A stretch of DNA of 64,000 nt. Origin: Sphingopyxis sp. BSN-002 (GTDB lineage: Bacteria > Pseudomonadota > Alphaproteobacteria > Sphingomonadales > Sphingomonadaceae). Numbering within the stretch: the stretch's first letter is position 1; each line of letters begins with the position of its first letter. The stretch spans positions 2,684,501 through 2,748,500 of the forward strand of contig NZ_CP091804.1 in assembly GCF_022024275.1 (NCBI RefSeq). The letters run 5' to 3'. Below the pieces are notes generated by a model. The model saw only the letters and a program-made list of their open reading frames with translations. It did no database searches and was not told the DNA's origin. Shown here one piece after another: positions 52,888 through 60,794 of the stretch. The translations under genes and the position numbers were made by a program.

Positions 52888-53085
52888 TCACCCCTTGCGG
52901 AACAGCGCCTCGGCGCTCGCCTTGAAGCTGCCCGCGGCGGCCTTGTGCGCCTTCACGCGTTCGATCTCGCCTTCGAGGACTGCGACGCGGTCGTCGAGTT
53001 CGTCGACCGACAGCGGGTCGAGCGGCTGCTTGATCAGCGCCGCAAGTATATCGTCGCGGCGGCGGGGAAGGTCGTCATCGTCCAT
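52888..53085 (-). CDS. DUF1192-family small protein
   Basis: A 65-residue acidic protein. It begins MDDDDLPRRRDDILAALIKQPLDPLSVDELDDRVAVLEGEIERVKAHKA, the DUF1192 signature, with a coiled-coil helix in the second half. The family is conserved in Alphaproteobacteria, function unknown. AGAGGA precedes the ATG at 53085. It is divergent from the quinone oxidoreductase gene, as in relatives (from memory). Confidence 0.82.
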   Translation of the reverse strand: MDDDDLPRRRDDILAALIKQPLDPLSVDELDDRVAVLEGEIERVKAHKAAAGSFKASAEALFRKG

Positions 53086-53207
53086 GGCACATCCTCTCTC
53101 GCGAGCCCTGATCGAAGGCGCGCGACTGTTGACCCGTGTCGCACCTCTGTCAATAAGGCGGGGCATGGGCGTTGTGGGGACGCCCGAATGAATGTGGGGG
53201 AATATCA

Positions 53208-54209
53208 GTGACTAGCCTGCCAGCGACCATGACCGCCATCGCGATCCGCGAACCGGGCGGACCCGAAGTGCTGGTGCCCGAGGCGCGGCCGGTGCCGCAG
53301 CCGGGGCCGGGGGAGGCACTGATCCGCGTCGCCGCGGCGGGGGTGAACCGCCCCGACGTCCTCCAGCGCATGGGCTTTTATCCGCCGCCGCCGGGCGCGT
53401 CGGACCTGCCGGGGCTCGAGGTTTCGGGCACCGTCGTCGCGGTTGGGCCGGGGGGCGATCCCGAGCTTCTGGGTCAGTCGGTCTGCGCGCTGATCGCGGG
53501 CGGCGGCTATGCCGAATATTGCGTCGCGCCGGTCGGCAGCTGCCTGCCGGTTCCCGCGGGCTTTTCGATGGCTGAGGCCGCAGCGCTGCCCGAGACCGTC
53601 TTCACCGTGTGGCACAATCTGTTCGAGCGTGCCTATGTCCGCGAGGGCGAGACCGCGCTGATCCACGGTGGCACCAGCGGGATCGGCACCACCGCGATCG
53701 GGCTGTGCAAGCTGTTCGGCATCCGGACGATCGTCACCTGCGGCAGCGCCGACAAATGCGACGCGGCGCGCGCGCTCGGCGCCGACCTTGCCGTCGACTA
53801 TTCGTCCGAGGATTATGTCGAGGCGGTGAAGGCCTTCACCGGCGGCAAGGGGGTCGAGGTCGTGCTCGACATGGTCGGCGGCGACTATGTGCCGCGCAAC
53901 CTCGAATGTCTGGCCGAGGATGGCCGCCACGTCACCATCGCGTTCCAGCGCGGCGCGAAGGTCGAGATCGACATATCGCAGCTGATGCGCCGCCGCCTGA
54001 CGATGACCGGCTCGACGCTGCGTGCGCGCAGCAGCGAGTTCAAGGCGCTGCTCGCCGACGAGATCCACCGTACGCTCTGGCCGCGTCTGTCCGAAGGCGG
54101 CTGGAAGCCCGCGATGGACCAGAGCTTCCCGCTCGCCGAAGCCAGCGCCGCGCATGCGCGGATGCAGGCGGGGGCGCATGTCGGGAAGATCGTGCTGACC
54201 GTGGATTGA
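53208..54209 (+). CDS. NAD(P)H-quinone oxidoreductase (zinc-independent MDR, PIG3-like)
   Basis: A 333-residue medium-chain reductase without the zinc-ligand Cys cluster. Motifs: AAAGVNRPDVLQRMGFYPPPPGASDLPGLEVSG, EAAALPETVFTVWHNLF, the Rossmann GGTSGIGTTAIGL and VDYSSEDYVEAV. These fit the PIG3/QOR subgroup that reduces quinones with NADPH. The start is taken as GTG at 53208 because GGGGG lies seven bases upstream; the ATG at 53229 is a shorter alternative. Confidence 0.87.
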   Translation: MTSLPATMTAIAIREPGGPEVLVPEARPVPQPGPGEALIRVAAAGVNRPDVLQRMGFYPPPPGASDLPGLEVSGTVVAVGPGGDPELLGQSVCALIAGGGYAEYCVAPVGSCLPVPAGFSMAEAAALPETVFTVWHNLFERAYVREGETALIHGGTSGIGTTAIGLCKLFGIRTIVTCGSADKCDAARALGADLAVDYSSEDYVEAVKAFTGGKGVEVVLDMVGGDYVPRNLECLAEDGRHVTIAFQRGAKVEIDISQLMRRRLTMTGSTLRARSSEFKALLADEIHRTLWPRLSEGGWKPAMDQSFPLAEASAAHARMQAGAHVGKIVLTVD

Positions 54210-54264
54210 ACCCGCGGCGATGCTTGCGATTGCAAGGCGCTGTCACGCGCGATAATCTTTGCCG

Positions 54265-54507
54265 ATGCTGCTGTTCCTTGCCTGGGCCCTGTGCTGTGTC
54301 GTCGCGGTGATCGCGCGGCGGCATGTGGTCTGGGCCACGCTTTGCCTTGCGCCGCTCCTTCTCCTCTCGCTGATCTGGCTGGATCGCCCGGCGCATGATC
54401 CGTTCGGATTCTATCCTTGGGGCGCGATCGCGCTTTTCGCCGGGGTCGCGATTGTTGTCGCGGCGACCTCGGTACTCGGCGTCGTCAGGGGCCTGCTGGC
54501 CAGATAG
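54265..54507 (+). CDS. Small membrane protein, unknown
   Basis: An 80-residue hydrophobic protein with three predicted helices: MLLFLAWALCCVVAVIA, VVWATLCLAPLLLLSLIWL and AIALFAGVAIVVAATSVLGVV. A conserved-looking DRPAHDPFGFYPWG loop separates the second and third. No family assigned. It begins 55 bases after the quinone oxidoreductase gene on the same strand. It could be a genuine small membrane protein, though with no homologue evidence at hand. Confidence 0.6.
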   Translation: MLLFLAWALCCVVAVIARRHVVWATLCLAPLLLLSLIWLDRPAHDPFGFYPWGAIALFAGVAIVVAATSVLGVVRGLLAR

Positions 54508-54615
54508 GCGAACAATTCCTGGCATGACCGCTTGCGACGCTTCAGGGATCGCAGCATAGAAACGCGGCCGGCGCGTCGGGGGACGGCGGCGATTCACCAG
54601 ATCCCGGGGGGCGCA

Positions 54616-55239
54616 ATGAGCGACTGGCCGATCCTTCACGAATATGCCGCGAGCGGAAACTGCTACAAGATCCGGCTGACGGCGGCGTTTCTCGAAATGC
54701 CGATCGAGCGGCGCGAATATGACATCATGAAGGGGGAGACGCGGACGGCGGACTTCCTGACCAACGTCAATGCCAACGGGCGTATCCCGGTGCTGCAGAT
54801 CGGCGACCGCTTCCTGCCCGAAAGCAACGCTGCCTGTTTCTGGCTCGCCGACGGCACGCACCTTGTTCCGCACGACCGCTTCGACCGCGCCGACATGCTG
54901 CGCTGGATGTTCTTCGAACAATATAATCATGAACCGAACATCGCGACGCTGCGCTTCTGGATGCGGTGGATCGGCGAGGCGAGTTTCACCGATCTCCAGC
55001 GCGCGCTCGTCCCGGCGAAGCAGGAAGCGGGCAAGGCCGCGCTGGCATTGATGGACGAGCATCTGGCGCGGCACGACTGGTTCGCGGGGCCCGACCTGTC
55101 GATCGCCGACATCGCGCTTTATGCCTATACGCATGTCGCCGAAGACAGCGGACTGTTTTCGCTGGGCGATACGCCCGCGGTGCAGCGCTGGATCGCGCGG
55201 CTCGAGGCCGAGCCGGGGTTCGTGGCGATGGCCGGTTGA
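54616..55239 (+). CDS. Glutathione S-transferase
   Basis: A 207-residue GST. The N-terminal half is LHEYAASGNCYKIRLTAAFLEMPIERREYDIMKGE with the candidate catalytic Ser/Cys, then NANGRIPVLQIGDRFLPESNAACFWLADG. The C-terminal half has the GPDLSIADIALYAYTHVAEDSG motif that stabilises the fold. It would act on electrophiles with glutathione in the cytoplasm. It is the second GST in the window and is not similar in gene context to the first. Confidence 0.9.
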   Translation: MSDWPILHEYAASGNCYKIRLTAAFLEMPIERREYDIMKGETRTADFLTNVNANGRIPVLQIGDRFLPESNAACFWLADGTHLVPHDRFDRADMLRWMFFEQYNHEPNIATLRFWMRWIGEASFTDLQRALVPAKQEAGKAALALMDEHLARHDWFAGPDLSIADIALYAYTHVAEDSGLFSLGDTPAVQRWIARLEAEPGFVAMAG

Positions 55240-55291
55240 CGGGCTCGCGCTTTTGGATTCTATCTCGGGATATCAAGGGGATGGATTCAAG

Positions 55292-55885
55292 ATGCTGCGA
55301 CTTTTCCTGGTCTTCCTCATCGCTGTCGGTCTTGCGGCTCCGTTGCACGCGGCCAAGCGGCCGTGTCCGACGAAACCGCAGCGGATGCCGCCCGCGATCG
55401 AATCGGCCGACCTGCCCGAGGTCAGCCAGTTCAGCAATGTCGTCACCTTTGCGGCGGTGCCATCGCTGGAGTTTCCGCAGCGTGCGTGGGTGATCCGCCT
55501 TTTCCAGCGTACGCATGGCCAGCCGGCCACGCTGTCGGTCGTGCGTCTGCTCGGCCGCTATGACTGCAATATCTATGATGTCGAAACCCGCTGGGAAGTG
55601 CCGCTGACCGCCGCCGATTACGAGACGGTCGCCCGGTCCATCGTCCCGCATGTCACGCCGCCGCCCGGCACCTTCACGCCGGGGAATGACGGTGAAGGTA
55701 TCAGTGTGGTGACGGACGGCACGGGACTGGACCTGCGGGTCCAGGCCGCGGGATGGCAGGTTACGCGGGGTCTCAACCATGGCCAGCGCGAGGGCGCCGA
55801 ATTGTCGGCGATCTTCCGGCGTCTGCTCATGCTTGCCGTTCCCGCACCCGAACGGCCCGACGAAAGCTGGCGTACGCGTCGCTGA
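55292..55885 (+). CDS. Secreted protein of unknown function
   Basis: A 197-residue exported protein with the signal peptide MLRLFLVFLIAVGLAAPLHA. The mature part contains two Cys (KRPCPTK; YDCNIY) that may form a disulfide, and a beta-rich body (LPEVSQFSNVVTFAAVPSLEFPQRAWVIRLFQR). I do not recognise it. It is followed by a stable hairpin (55953-55974) ahead of trcR. Confidence 0.65.
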   Translation: MLRLFLVFLIAVGLAAPLHAAKRPCPTKPQRMPPAIESADLPEVSQFSNVVTFAAVPSLEFPQRAWVIRLFQRTHGQPATLSVVRLLGRYDCNIYDVETRWEVPLTAADYETVARSIVPHVTPPPGTFTPGNDGEGISVVTDGTGLDLRVQAAGWQVTRGLNHGQREGAELSAIFRRLLMLAVPAPERPDESWRTRR

Positions 55886-55952
55886 ATATCGGGCCGCGAA
55901 TCCCCGCACTTGCCCCTTTCGTCAATCCGGCATATATCCGCCGCCAATGTCC

Positions 55953-55980
55953 GGCCGCCCCGCGAGGGGCGGCCCTTATT
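55953..55980 (+). terminator. Stable hairpin ahead of trcR
   Basis: A perfect 9-base-pair GGCCGCCCC/GGGGCGGCC stem with a GCGA loop, then CTTATTATT. It lies 67 bases past the upstream stop and 30 bases before the trcR start, so it could end the upstream transcript or sit in the trcR leader. Confidence 0.6.
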
Positions 55981-56003
55981 ATTTGCGCTTTTGGAGAGCA
56001 GTC

Positions 56004-56666
56004 ATGGCCAATGCCGATGCCACCCCGTTGATGCCGCACGCGACCGCCGCCTGGCTGGTCGACAACACCGGCCTCACCTTCATTCAGATCGCCGAATATT
56101 GCGGCATCCACATCCTCGAGGTCCAGGCGATCGCCGACGAGACTGCCGCGACCAAATATACCGGCCGCGATCCGGTCCGCGCGCATGAACTGTCGATGGA
56201 AGAGATCGAAAAGGGTCAGGCCGACCCGAACTACAAGCTCAAGATGACCAAGCAGGCGCAGGACACGATCCGCCGCACCCGCGGCCCGCGCTATACCCCA
56301 GTCAGCAAGCGCCAGGACAAGCCCGACGGCATCGCCTGGATACTGAAGAACCATCCCGAAGTGTCGGACGGCGCGATCGGCAAGCTGATCGGTACCACCC
56401 GCAACACGATCGGCGCGATCCGCGACCGCAGCCACTGGAACAGCGCGAACATCGTGCCGAAGGATCCGGTCACGCTCGGCCTCTGCTCGCAGCGCGAACT
56501 CGACGCGCTCGTCGCCAAGGCGGCGAAGAAGGCCGGCATCAAGGCGCCCGAGGACAGCCGCCTCGAAGGCGATCGCGAAGCGCTGCTCGAAGAGCTGCGC
56601 GCCGAACGCACCGCCGCCGCCGAAGCACGCGCGGCCGAAGAGGCACAGGCCGACGGCGAAGCCTGA
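56004..56666 (+). CDS. trcR: Cell-cycle transcriptional regulator TrcR (DUF1013)
   Basis: A 220-residue protein conserved across Alphaproteobacteria. It begins MANADATPLMPHATAAWLVDNTGLTFIQIAEYCGIHILEVQAIADE, contains the DUF1013 core PVSKRQDKPDGIAWILKNHPEVSDGAIGKLIGTTRNTI with a helix-turn-helix-like segment, and ends in an Ala/Glu-rich coil. Homologues are annotated as TrcR, a cell-cycle regulator associated with RNA polymerase. GGAGA precedes the ATG. It shares the window with divL, another cell-cycle gene, but they are 29 kb apart. Confidence 0.88.
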   Translation: MANADATPLMPHATAAWLVDNTGLTFIQIAEYCGIHILEVQAIADETAATKYTGRDPVRAHELSMEEIEKGQADPNYKLKMTKQAQDTIRRTRGPRYTPVSKRQDKPDGIAWILKNHPEVSDGAIGKLIGTTRNTIGAIRDRSHWNSANIVPKDPVTLGLCSQRELDALVAKAAKKAGIKAPEDSRLEGDREALLEELRAERTAAAEARAAEEAQADGEA

Positions 56667-56675
56667 CGTAAGCCG

Positions 56676-57809
56676 ATGTCCGGGGCCGGAGCGAGCGACG
56701 AGGATAATATTCCGGCGGCCAGCGGCTCGCCGGACGCCTCGCTGACCCAGGACGACAGCTTTACCGCGACCAGCCACGCCGGGCTCGTCTATCCGTGGGG
56801 CGAGGCCGCGCCGGGTGCGGGCGAGACGATCCGCATCGCCGACGGGATCAGCTGGGCGCGGCTGCCGATGCCGGGCTCGCTCGGCCACATCAACAGCTGG
56901 CTGCTCGACGACCATGACGGCGTCGCGATCGTCGACACCGGCATCTGCCTGACGATCTGTTCGGATGCGTGGAAGGCGCTTTATGCCGGCGCGCTGAACG
57001 GCACGCGGATCACGCGCGTTTTCGGCACCCACCTGCATCCCGATCATATCGGCCTCGCCGGCTGGATCGCGAAGAAGCAGGGCGTGAAGCTGTGGATGAC
57101 GCGCGGCGAGATGCTGACCGCACGCGCGATCGTCGCCGATTCCTCCGACACCGCGCCCGACGAAGTGCTGACGCAAACACGCGCCGCGGGCTGGGACGAG
57201 GCCGTGATCGAGGAGCAGCGCGCGCGCGGCTGGAACATGTTCCAGCGCATGATCTTCACGCTGCCGCGCTCCTATGTCCGCATCGGTGACGGCGAACGGC
57301 TCGACTTCGGCAAACATCAATGGCGCGTCGTCACGGGATCGGGGCACAGCCCCGAACATGCGTGCCTGTGGAACGAGCGCGAGGGCGTCCTCGTCTCGGG
57401 CGACCAGGTGCTGCCGCGGATCAGTTCGAACGTGTCGGTCAACATCACCGAACCCGACGCCGATCCGCTCGGCGAATGGCTGGCGTCGATCGACAAGCTG
57501 ATCGCGACGATCCCGGGCGACGTGATCACCTGCCCCGCGCATGGCGAACCCTTCCGGGGGCTTCATGTCCGGCTGATGGCGCTGCGCGACGAGCATCGCA
57601 TGCGGCTCTACAAGCTCGCCGAGGCGATTGCCGAAAAGCCGATGCGCGCGATCGACAGCTTTCCGTTGCTGTTCAACCGCCCGATCGGCGGTCACAACCA
57701 GAATCTGGCGACCGGCGAGGCCTTCGCGCATCTGAAGCGGCTCGAGGTCGAGGGACGCGTGAAGCGCGAGGATCGCGATGGGGTGTGGTGGTACCACGGG
57801 GTCGCGTAA
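56676..57809 (+). CDS. MBL-fold metallo-hydrolase
   Basis: A 377-residue metallo-beta-lactamase-fold hydrolase. The metal motif is THLHPDHIGLAGW, with a further His in SGHSPEHACLW, an Asp in VSGDQVLP, and a final His in CPAHGEPF. A C-terminal winged region (HLKRLEVEGRVKREDRDGVWWYHGVA) resembles LACTB2-type winged domains. It begins nine bases after trcR and is probably co-transcribed. It could be an RNase or thioesterase; the substrate is unknown. Confidence 0.87.
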   Translation: MSGAGASDEDNIPAASGSPDASLTQDDSFTATSHAGLVYPWGEAAPGAGETIRIADGISWARLPMPGSLGHINSWLLDDHDGVAIVDTGICLTICSDAWKALYAGALNGTRITRVFGTHLHPDHIGLAGWIAKKQGVKLWMTRGEMLTARAIVADSSDTAPDEVLTQTRAAGWDEAVIEEQRARGWNMFQRMIFTLPRSYVRIGDGERLDFGKHQWRVVTGSGHSPEHACLWNEREGVLVSGDQVLPRISSNVSVNITEPDADPLGEWLASIDKLIATIPGDVITCPAHGEPFRGLHVRLMALRDEHRMRLYKLAEAIAEKPMRAIDSFPLLFNRPIGGHNQNLATGEAFAHLKRLEVEGRVKREDRDGVWWYHGVA

Positions 57810-58774
57810 GGGCGGCGCTGGTGGCGCTGTTGCTGGCCGCAGGAGCGCCCGCGGCATCGCATGCCATTGCCTCCGACCCCGTGGCCGAGGCCGATGCGGG
57901 CGAGGATATCGTCGTCACCGCGCGCCGTTCGGGTGCGCCGATGTGGACGATCCGGACCGCCGCAGGCACCGTCGTCCTGGTCGGCGAGATTGCGGGGGTG
58001 CCCAAGGCGACACCGTGGCGTCCCGAACGCCTCGAAGGCGCGACCGATCGCGCGCAGCGGGTCATTCTGGGAACGAAGGCCAAGGTGTCGCCAGGCGACA
58101 TATTGCGCCTAATCTTCAAGGGCGGCGGGCTTGTGAAATTGCCGAAGGGACGCGTCGCTTCCGACTATCTGGATGCCGGTCAGATGAAGCGGCTGCAGGC
58201 GCTCGAAACGCGGTTCGATCAGGATTATGCACGCTCGAACTTCCTGATGACCGCGTTCGACCTGCTGTCGAAGCGGCTTTCGTTCAACAGGGACACCGCC
58301 GACGACGCGTCCGATGTCGTGCGCAAGGCGGCACGCCAGTCGAAGATTCCGACCCAGCCCGTCGGCGAGGTGCGCGGCGAAGACATGCTCGACAACCTGT
58401 TCGCCGCGGCGCCAGAAACGCACATTCCCTGTCTCGAGGCGGCGATGACGGCGACCGAGGCCGGGCCGGACATAGTGACGGCGCGCGGCGAGGCCTGGAC
58501 CCGCTTCGACGTGCCCGCCGTCATGGCCAATCCGCTCGAGGAAGCGCTCGGACGCTGCTGGCCGTGGACAAACGACAGCTTCGGCCCCGAACTGCGCCAG
58601 CAATGGGTCGGCGCGATCCGCGATGCCACCGCGCAGCCGGGGGTGACGCTCGCTGTCGTGCCGCTGCGGATTCTTGCCGAGAAGGACGGCGTTCTCGACC
58701 GGTTGCAGGCGCAGGGCCTGCCGATCGACGGCCCCGCCTGGCACTTCAGCGCGGCCGGTGCATCACCCAGCTGA
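57785..58774 (+). CDS. TraB/GumN-like exported protein
   Basis: A 329-residue protein. A short basic start (PRGRVR) and hydrophobic segment AALVALLLAAGAPAASHA form a signal peptide. The body has GTVVLVGEIAGVPK, similar to the VxLVGTxH start of TraB/GumN proteins, then helical repeats and a C-terminal VTLAVVPLRILAEKDGVLDRLQAQGLPI that also fits. The family's catalytic Glu/His set is not clearly visible. GTG at 57785 or 57788 is the start; either overlaps the MBL gene. Confidence 0.6.
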   Translation: MVVPRGRVRAALVALLLAAGAPAASHAIASDPVAEADAGEDIVVTARRSGAPMWTIRTAAGTVVLVGEIAGVPKATPWRPERLEGATDRAQRVILGTKAKVSPGDILRLIFKGGGLVKLPKGRVASDYLDAGQMKRLQALETRFDQDYARSNFLMTAFDLLSKRLSFNRDTADDASDVVRKAARQSKIPTQPVGEVRGEDMLDNLFAAAPETHIPCLEAAMTATEAGPDIVTARGEAWTRFDVPAVMANPLEEALGRCWPWTNDSFGPELRQQWVGAIRDATAQPGVTLAVVPLRILAEKDGVLDRLQAQGLPIDGPAWHFSAAGASPS

Positions 58775-59021
58775 ACGCCATCGCATTGAAGATGGTATAA
58801 AGCCCATAGAGCAGCAGGCCGGTGAACCAGTTGCGCGTCGCGATCGCCATCGCGCCGACCAGCAGCAGGAATTCGAAGATATAGGTGATGTTCGGCCCGA
58901 CCCTGTCGGCGAGCGGCTTCACCATCTGCTGTACCAGCGGATCGTCGCTTTCCATGAAGGCCCGGTGCATGGCGAAATTGCCGACGCCGGCGCAGAAAAT
59001 GGCGATGATCGCGATGAGCAT
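58746..59021 (-). CDS. Small conserved membrane protein
   Basis: A 91-residue protein with three hydrophobic helices: MLIAIIAIFCAGVGNFAMH, ITYIFEFLLLVGAMAIA and FTGLLLYGLYTIFNAMAFSW. A loop ESDDPLVQQMVKPLADRVGP lies between. No family name is recognised, though the composition argues for a real membrane protein. Its end overlaps the convergent TraB/GumN-like gene by 29 bases. Confidence 0.65.
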   Translation of the reverse strand: MLIAIIAIFCAGVGNFAMHRAFMESDDPLVQQMVKPLADRVGPNITYIFEFLLLVGAMAIATRNWFTGLLLYGLYTIFNAMAFSWVMHRPR

Positions 59022-59147
59022 AGGTTTGCAGATGGGGCAGGCGGGGTGGAAATGCCAGCCTCTTTCAGGTTATGGACACGCCGGATGTGGCGTCGTGCAC
59101 GCCTGCGCCGGTCGAACGAACCCGATCCCCCGAAGAAGGAACCTTCG

Positions 59148-60326
59148 ATGACCTCTCTCCCCCGCTTCGCGGCCCTCGGCCTGCTTGTGCTGGCGGCGGC
59201 CCCGGCTCATGCCGCGCAGGAGCCCGGGGATTCGCTGCAGCCGAATCCCGCGCTCGTCGACCCGGTGCTGGCCGGTCCGCTCCCCACGATGCTGGTGCCG
59301 CCCGACCCGCCGCTGCCCGATGCCGTGCGTGCGATGATCGACGCCGCTTTTGCCACCGGCGAGGATACCGATGTGGAGGCGGTGGTCAGGCTGGCAAGAC
59401 AGACCAACCCCGCCAGCCTCGGCGAAATCAATGCGATGGTCGCCTATTATCGGAGCGCGTACCGCGTGGCGCTTCCCCCCGACCCGATCGGCGAACTGCT
59501 CGCCGCCGCCATCGCGAGCGGTAAGGACGGCGATGTCGAGGCGGTCGCCAAGCTGGCGAAGGAAACGAATCCCGAGCAGGCGGCCGAGATCGATGCGCGG
59601 GTGGTCGCCTATCGGGCCGAGAAACAGCGGATCAAGGACGAAGCGGCCGCAGCGGCGCGCGCGAAGCTGGCGGCGGCGAAAATCTGGCAGAACTGGAAGG
59701 GCGAGGGGCAGATCGGCGCCTCGCTCGCCACCGGCAACACTCGCTCGAAGGGATTGAGCGCGGGGCTGGCGATGACGCGCAAGGGGCTTGAGTGGGATTA
59801 CCGGTTCCGCGCGCAGGCCGACTATCAGCGCACAAACGGCCGAACCTCGGTCGAGCGCTTTCTGGTCGAGGCCGAGCCGCAGTATAAATTCAGCGATCGC
59901 GGCTTTGCCTATGGGCTGGGCCGCTGGGAACAGGACCGCATCCTGGGATATGACGCGCGCTGGAACCTGTCGGCCGGGCTTGGCTACAAGGTGATCGACA
60001 CCAAGGGCCTGACGCTCAGCCTCAAGGGCGGGCCGACCTGGCGGCAGACCGATTTCACCAGCGGCCGGAACGAGAGCGAGATCAATGCGCTCGCCGGCCT
60101 CGACTTCGGCTGGCAGCTGTCGCCGACCGTCCGGCTGACCCAGGTCGCCTCGACCATCGTCGGCGAACGCAATACCACGGCGAGTTCGCTGACCGCGCTC
60201 AATGCGAAGCTGACCGGCGCGTTGTCGGCGCGGGTCGCCTATTCGGCCGAGATCGACAGCAACCCGCCGCCGGGGATCGAGAAGGTCGACACGCTGACGC
60301 GCTTCACCCTCGTGTACGGATTCTAG
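59148..60326 (+). CDS. DUF481 outer-membrane protein with duplicated N-terminal segment
   Basis: A 392-residue exported protein with the signal peptide MTSLPRFAALGLLVLAAAPAHA. Residues of about 62-106 and 118-162 repeat one pattern (ATGEDTDVEAVVRLARQTNP / ASGKDGDVEAVAKLAKETNP, then EI-A-VAYR). The C-terminal 200 residues form a DUF481/YdiY-like beta-barrel (GQIGASLATGNTRSKGLSAGLAM, EWDYRFRAQADYQRTNGRTS, terminal Phe in RFTLVYGF). AGAAGGA precedes the ATG. Function unknown. Confidence 0.82.
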   Translation: MTSLPRFAALGLLVLAAAPAHAAQEPGDSLQPNPALVDPVLAGPLPTMLVPPDPPLPDAVRAMIDAAFATGEDTDVEAVVRLARQTNPASLGEINAMVAYYRSAYRVALPPDPIGELLAAAIASGKDGDVEAVAKLAKETNPEQAAEIDARVVAYRAEKQRIKDEAAAAARAKLAAAKIWQNWKGEGQIGASLATGNTRSKGLSAGLAMTRKGLEWDYRFRAQADYQRTNGRTSVERFLVEAEPQYKFSDRGFAYGLGRWEQDRILGYDARWNLSAGLGYKVIDTKGLTLSLKGGPTWRQTDFTSGRNESEINALAGLDFGWQLSPTVRLTQVASTIVGERNTTASSLTALNAKLTGALSARVAYSAEIDSNPPPGIEKVDTLTRFTLVYGF

Positions 60327-60784
60327 CTGCCGTCGAACGCGTCGGCGCCGCCGATCTCTTCGCCGTCGACGAGCAGGCCCGCGCCGGGGACATGGTTGAA
60401 TTCGATGCGGATGCCGTCGGGGTCCTCGAACAGGATCGAATAATAGCCGGGCGCCCACGGCTCCTCCTGCGGAGCGTGGACGATATGGATATCATCGCGG
60501 TCCTTCAGGAAATCATGAATCGCCTCGACCGCCGCGCGGTCGCGCATCCGGAAGCAGGCATGATGCAGCCCCGGCGCGCCCTGGTCGAAGCGCTTTCCGG
60601 CATTTTCGGGGCTGGGCGTGCGGATGCCGATCGCGGTGCGGCCGCCGACGCCGTAGAGCATATAGTCGCTGTCGAGCACTTTCTTGAGCCCGAGATAGGC
60701 GATGACGTCGCGCCAGAACGCCGTCGAGCGGGCGAAATCGCCCGCCGTCAGGATCACATGCGCGACGCCGTTGAGCCCGCTCAT
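60323..60784 (-). CDS. VOC-family (glyoxalase-fold) protein
   Basis: A 153-residue metal-dependent-type protein. It has the paired beta-alpha-beta-beta-beta modules: HVILTAGDFARSTAFWRDVIAYLG, then LHHACFRMRDRAAVEAIHDFL and the YYSILFEDPDGIRIEFNHVPG end with the Glu ligand. The metal site His9, His75 and Glu128 (approximate) can be complete. The substrate is unknown: lactoylglutathione lyase, a fosfomycin-resistance protein or an aromatic-ring dioxygenase are all VOC relatives. It converges with the DUF481 gene with a 4-base overlap. Confidence 0.84.
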   Translation of the reverse strand: MSGLNGVAHVILTAGDFARSTAFWRDVIAYLGLKKVLDSDYMLYGVGGRTAIGIRTPSPENAGKRFDQGAPGLHHACFRMRDRAAVEAIHDFLKDRDDIHIVHAPQEEPWAPGYYSILFEDPDGIRIEFNHVPGAGLLVDGEEIGGADAFDGS

Positions 60785-60794
60785 TTTCTGCCTC

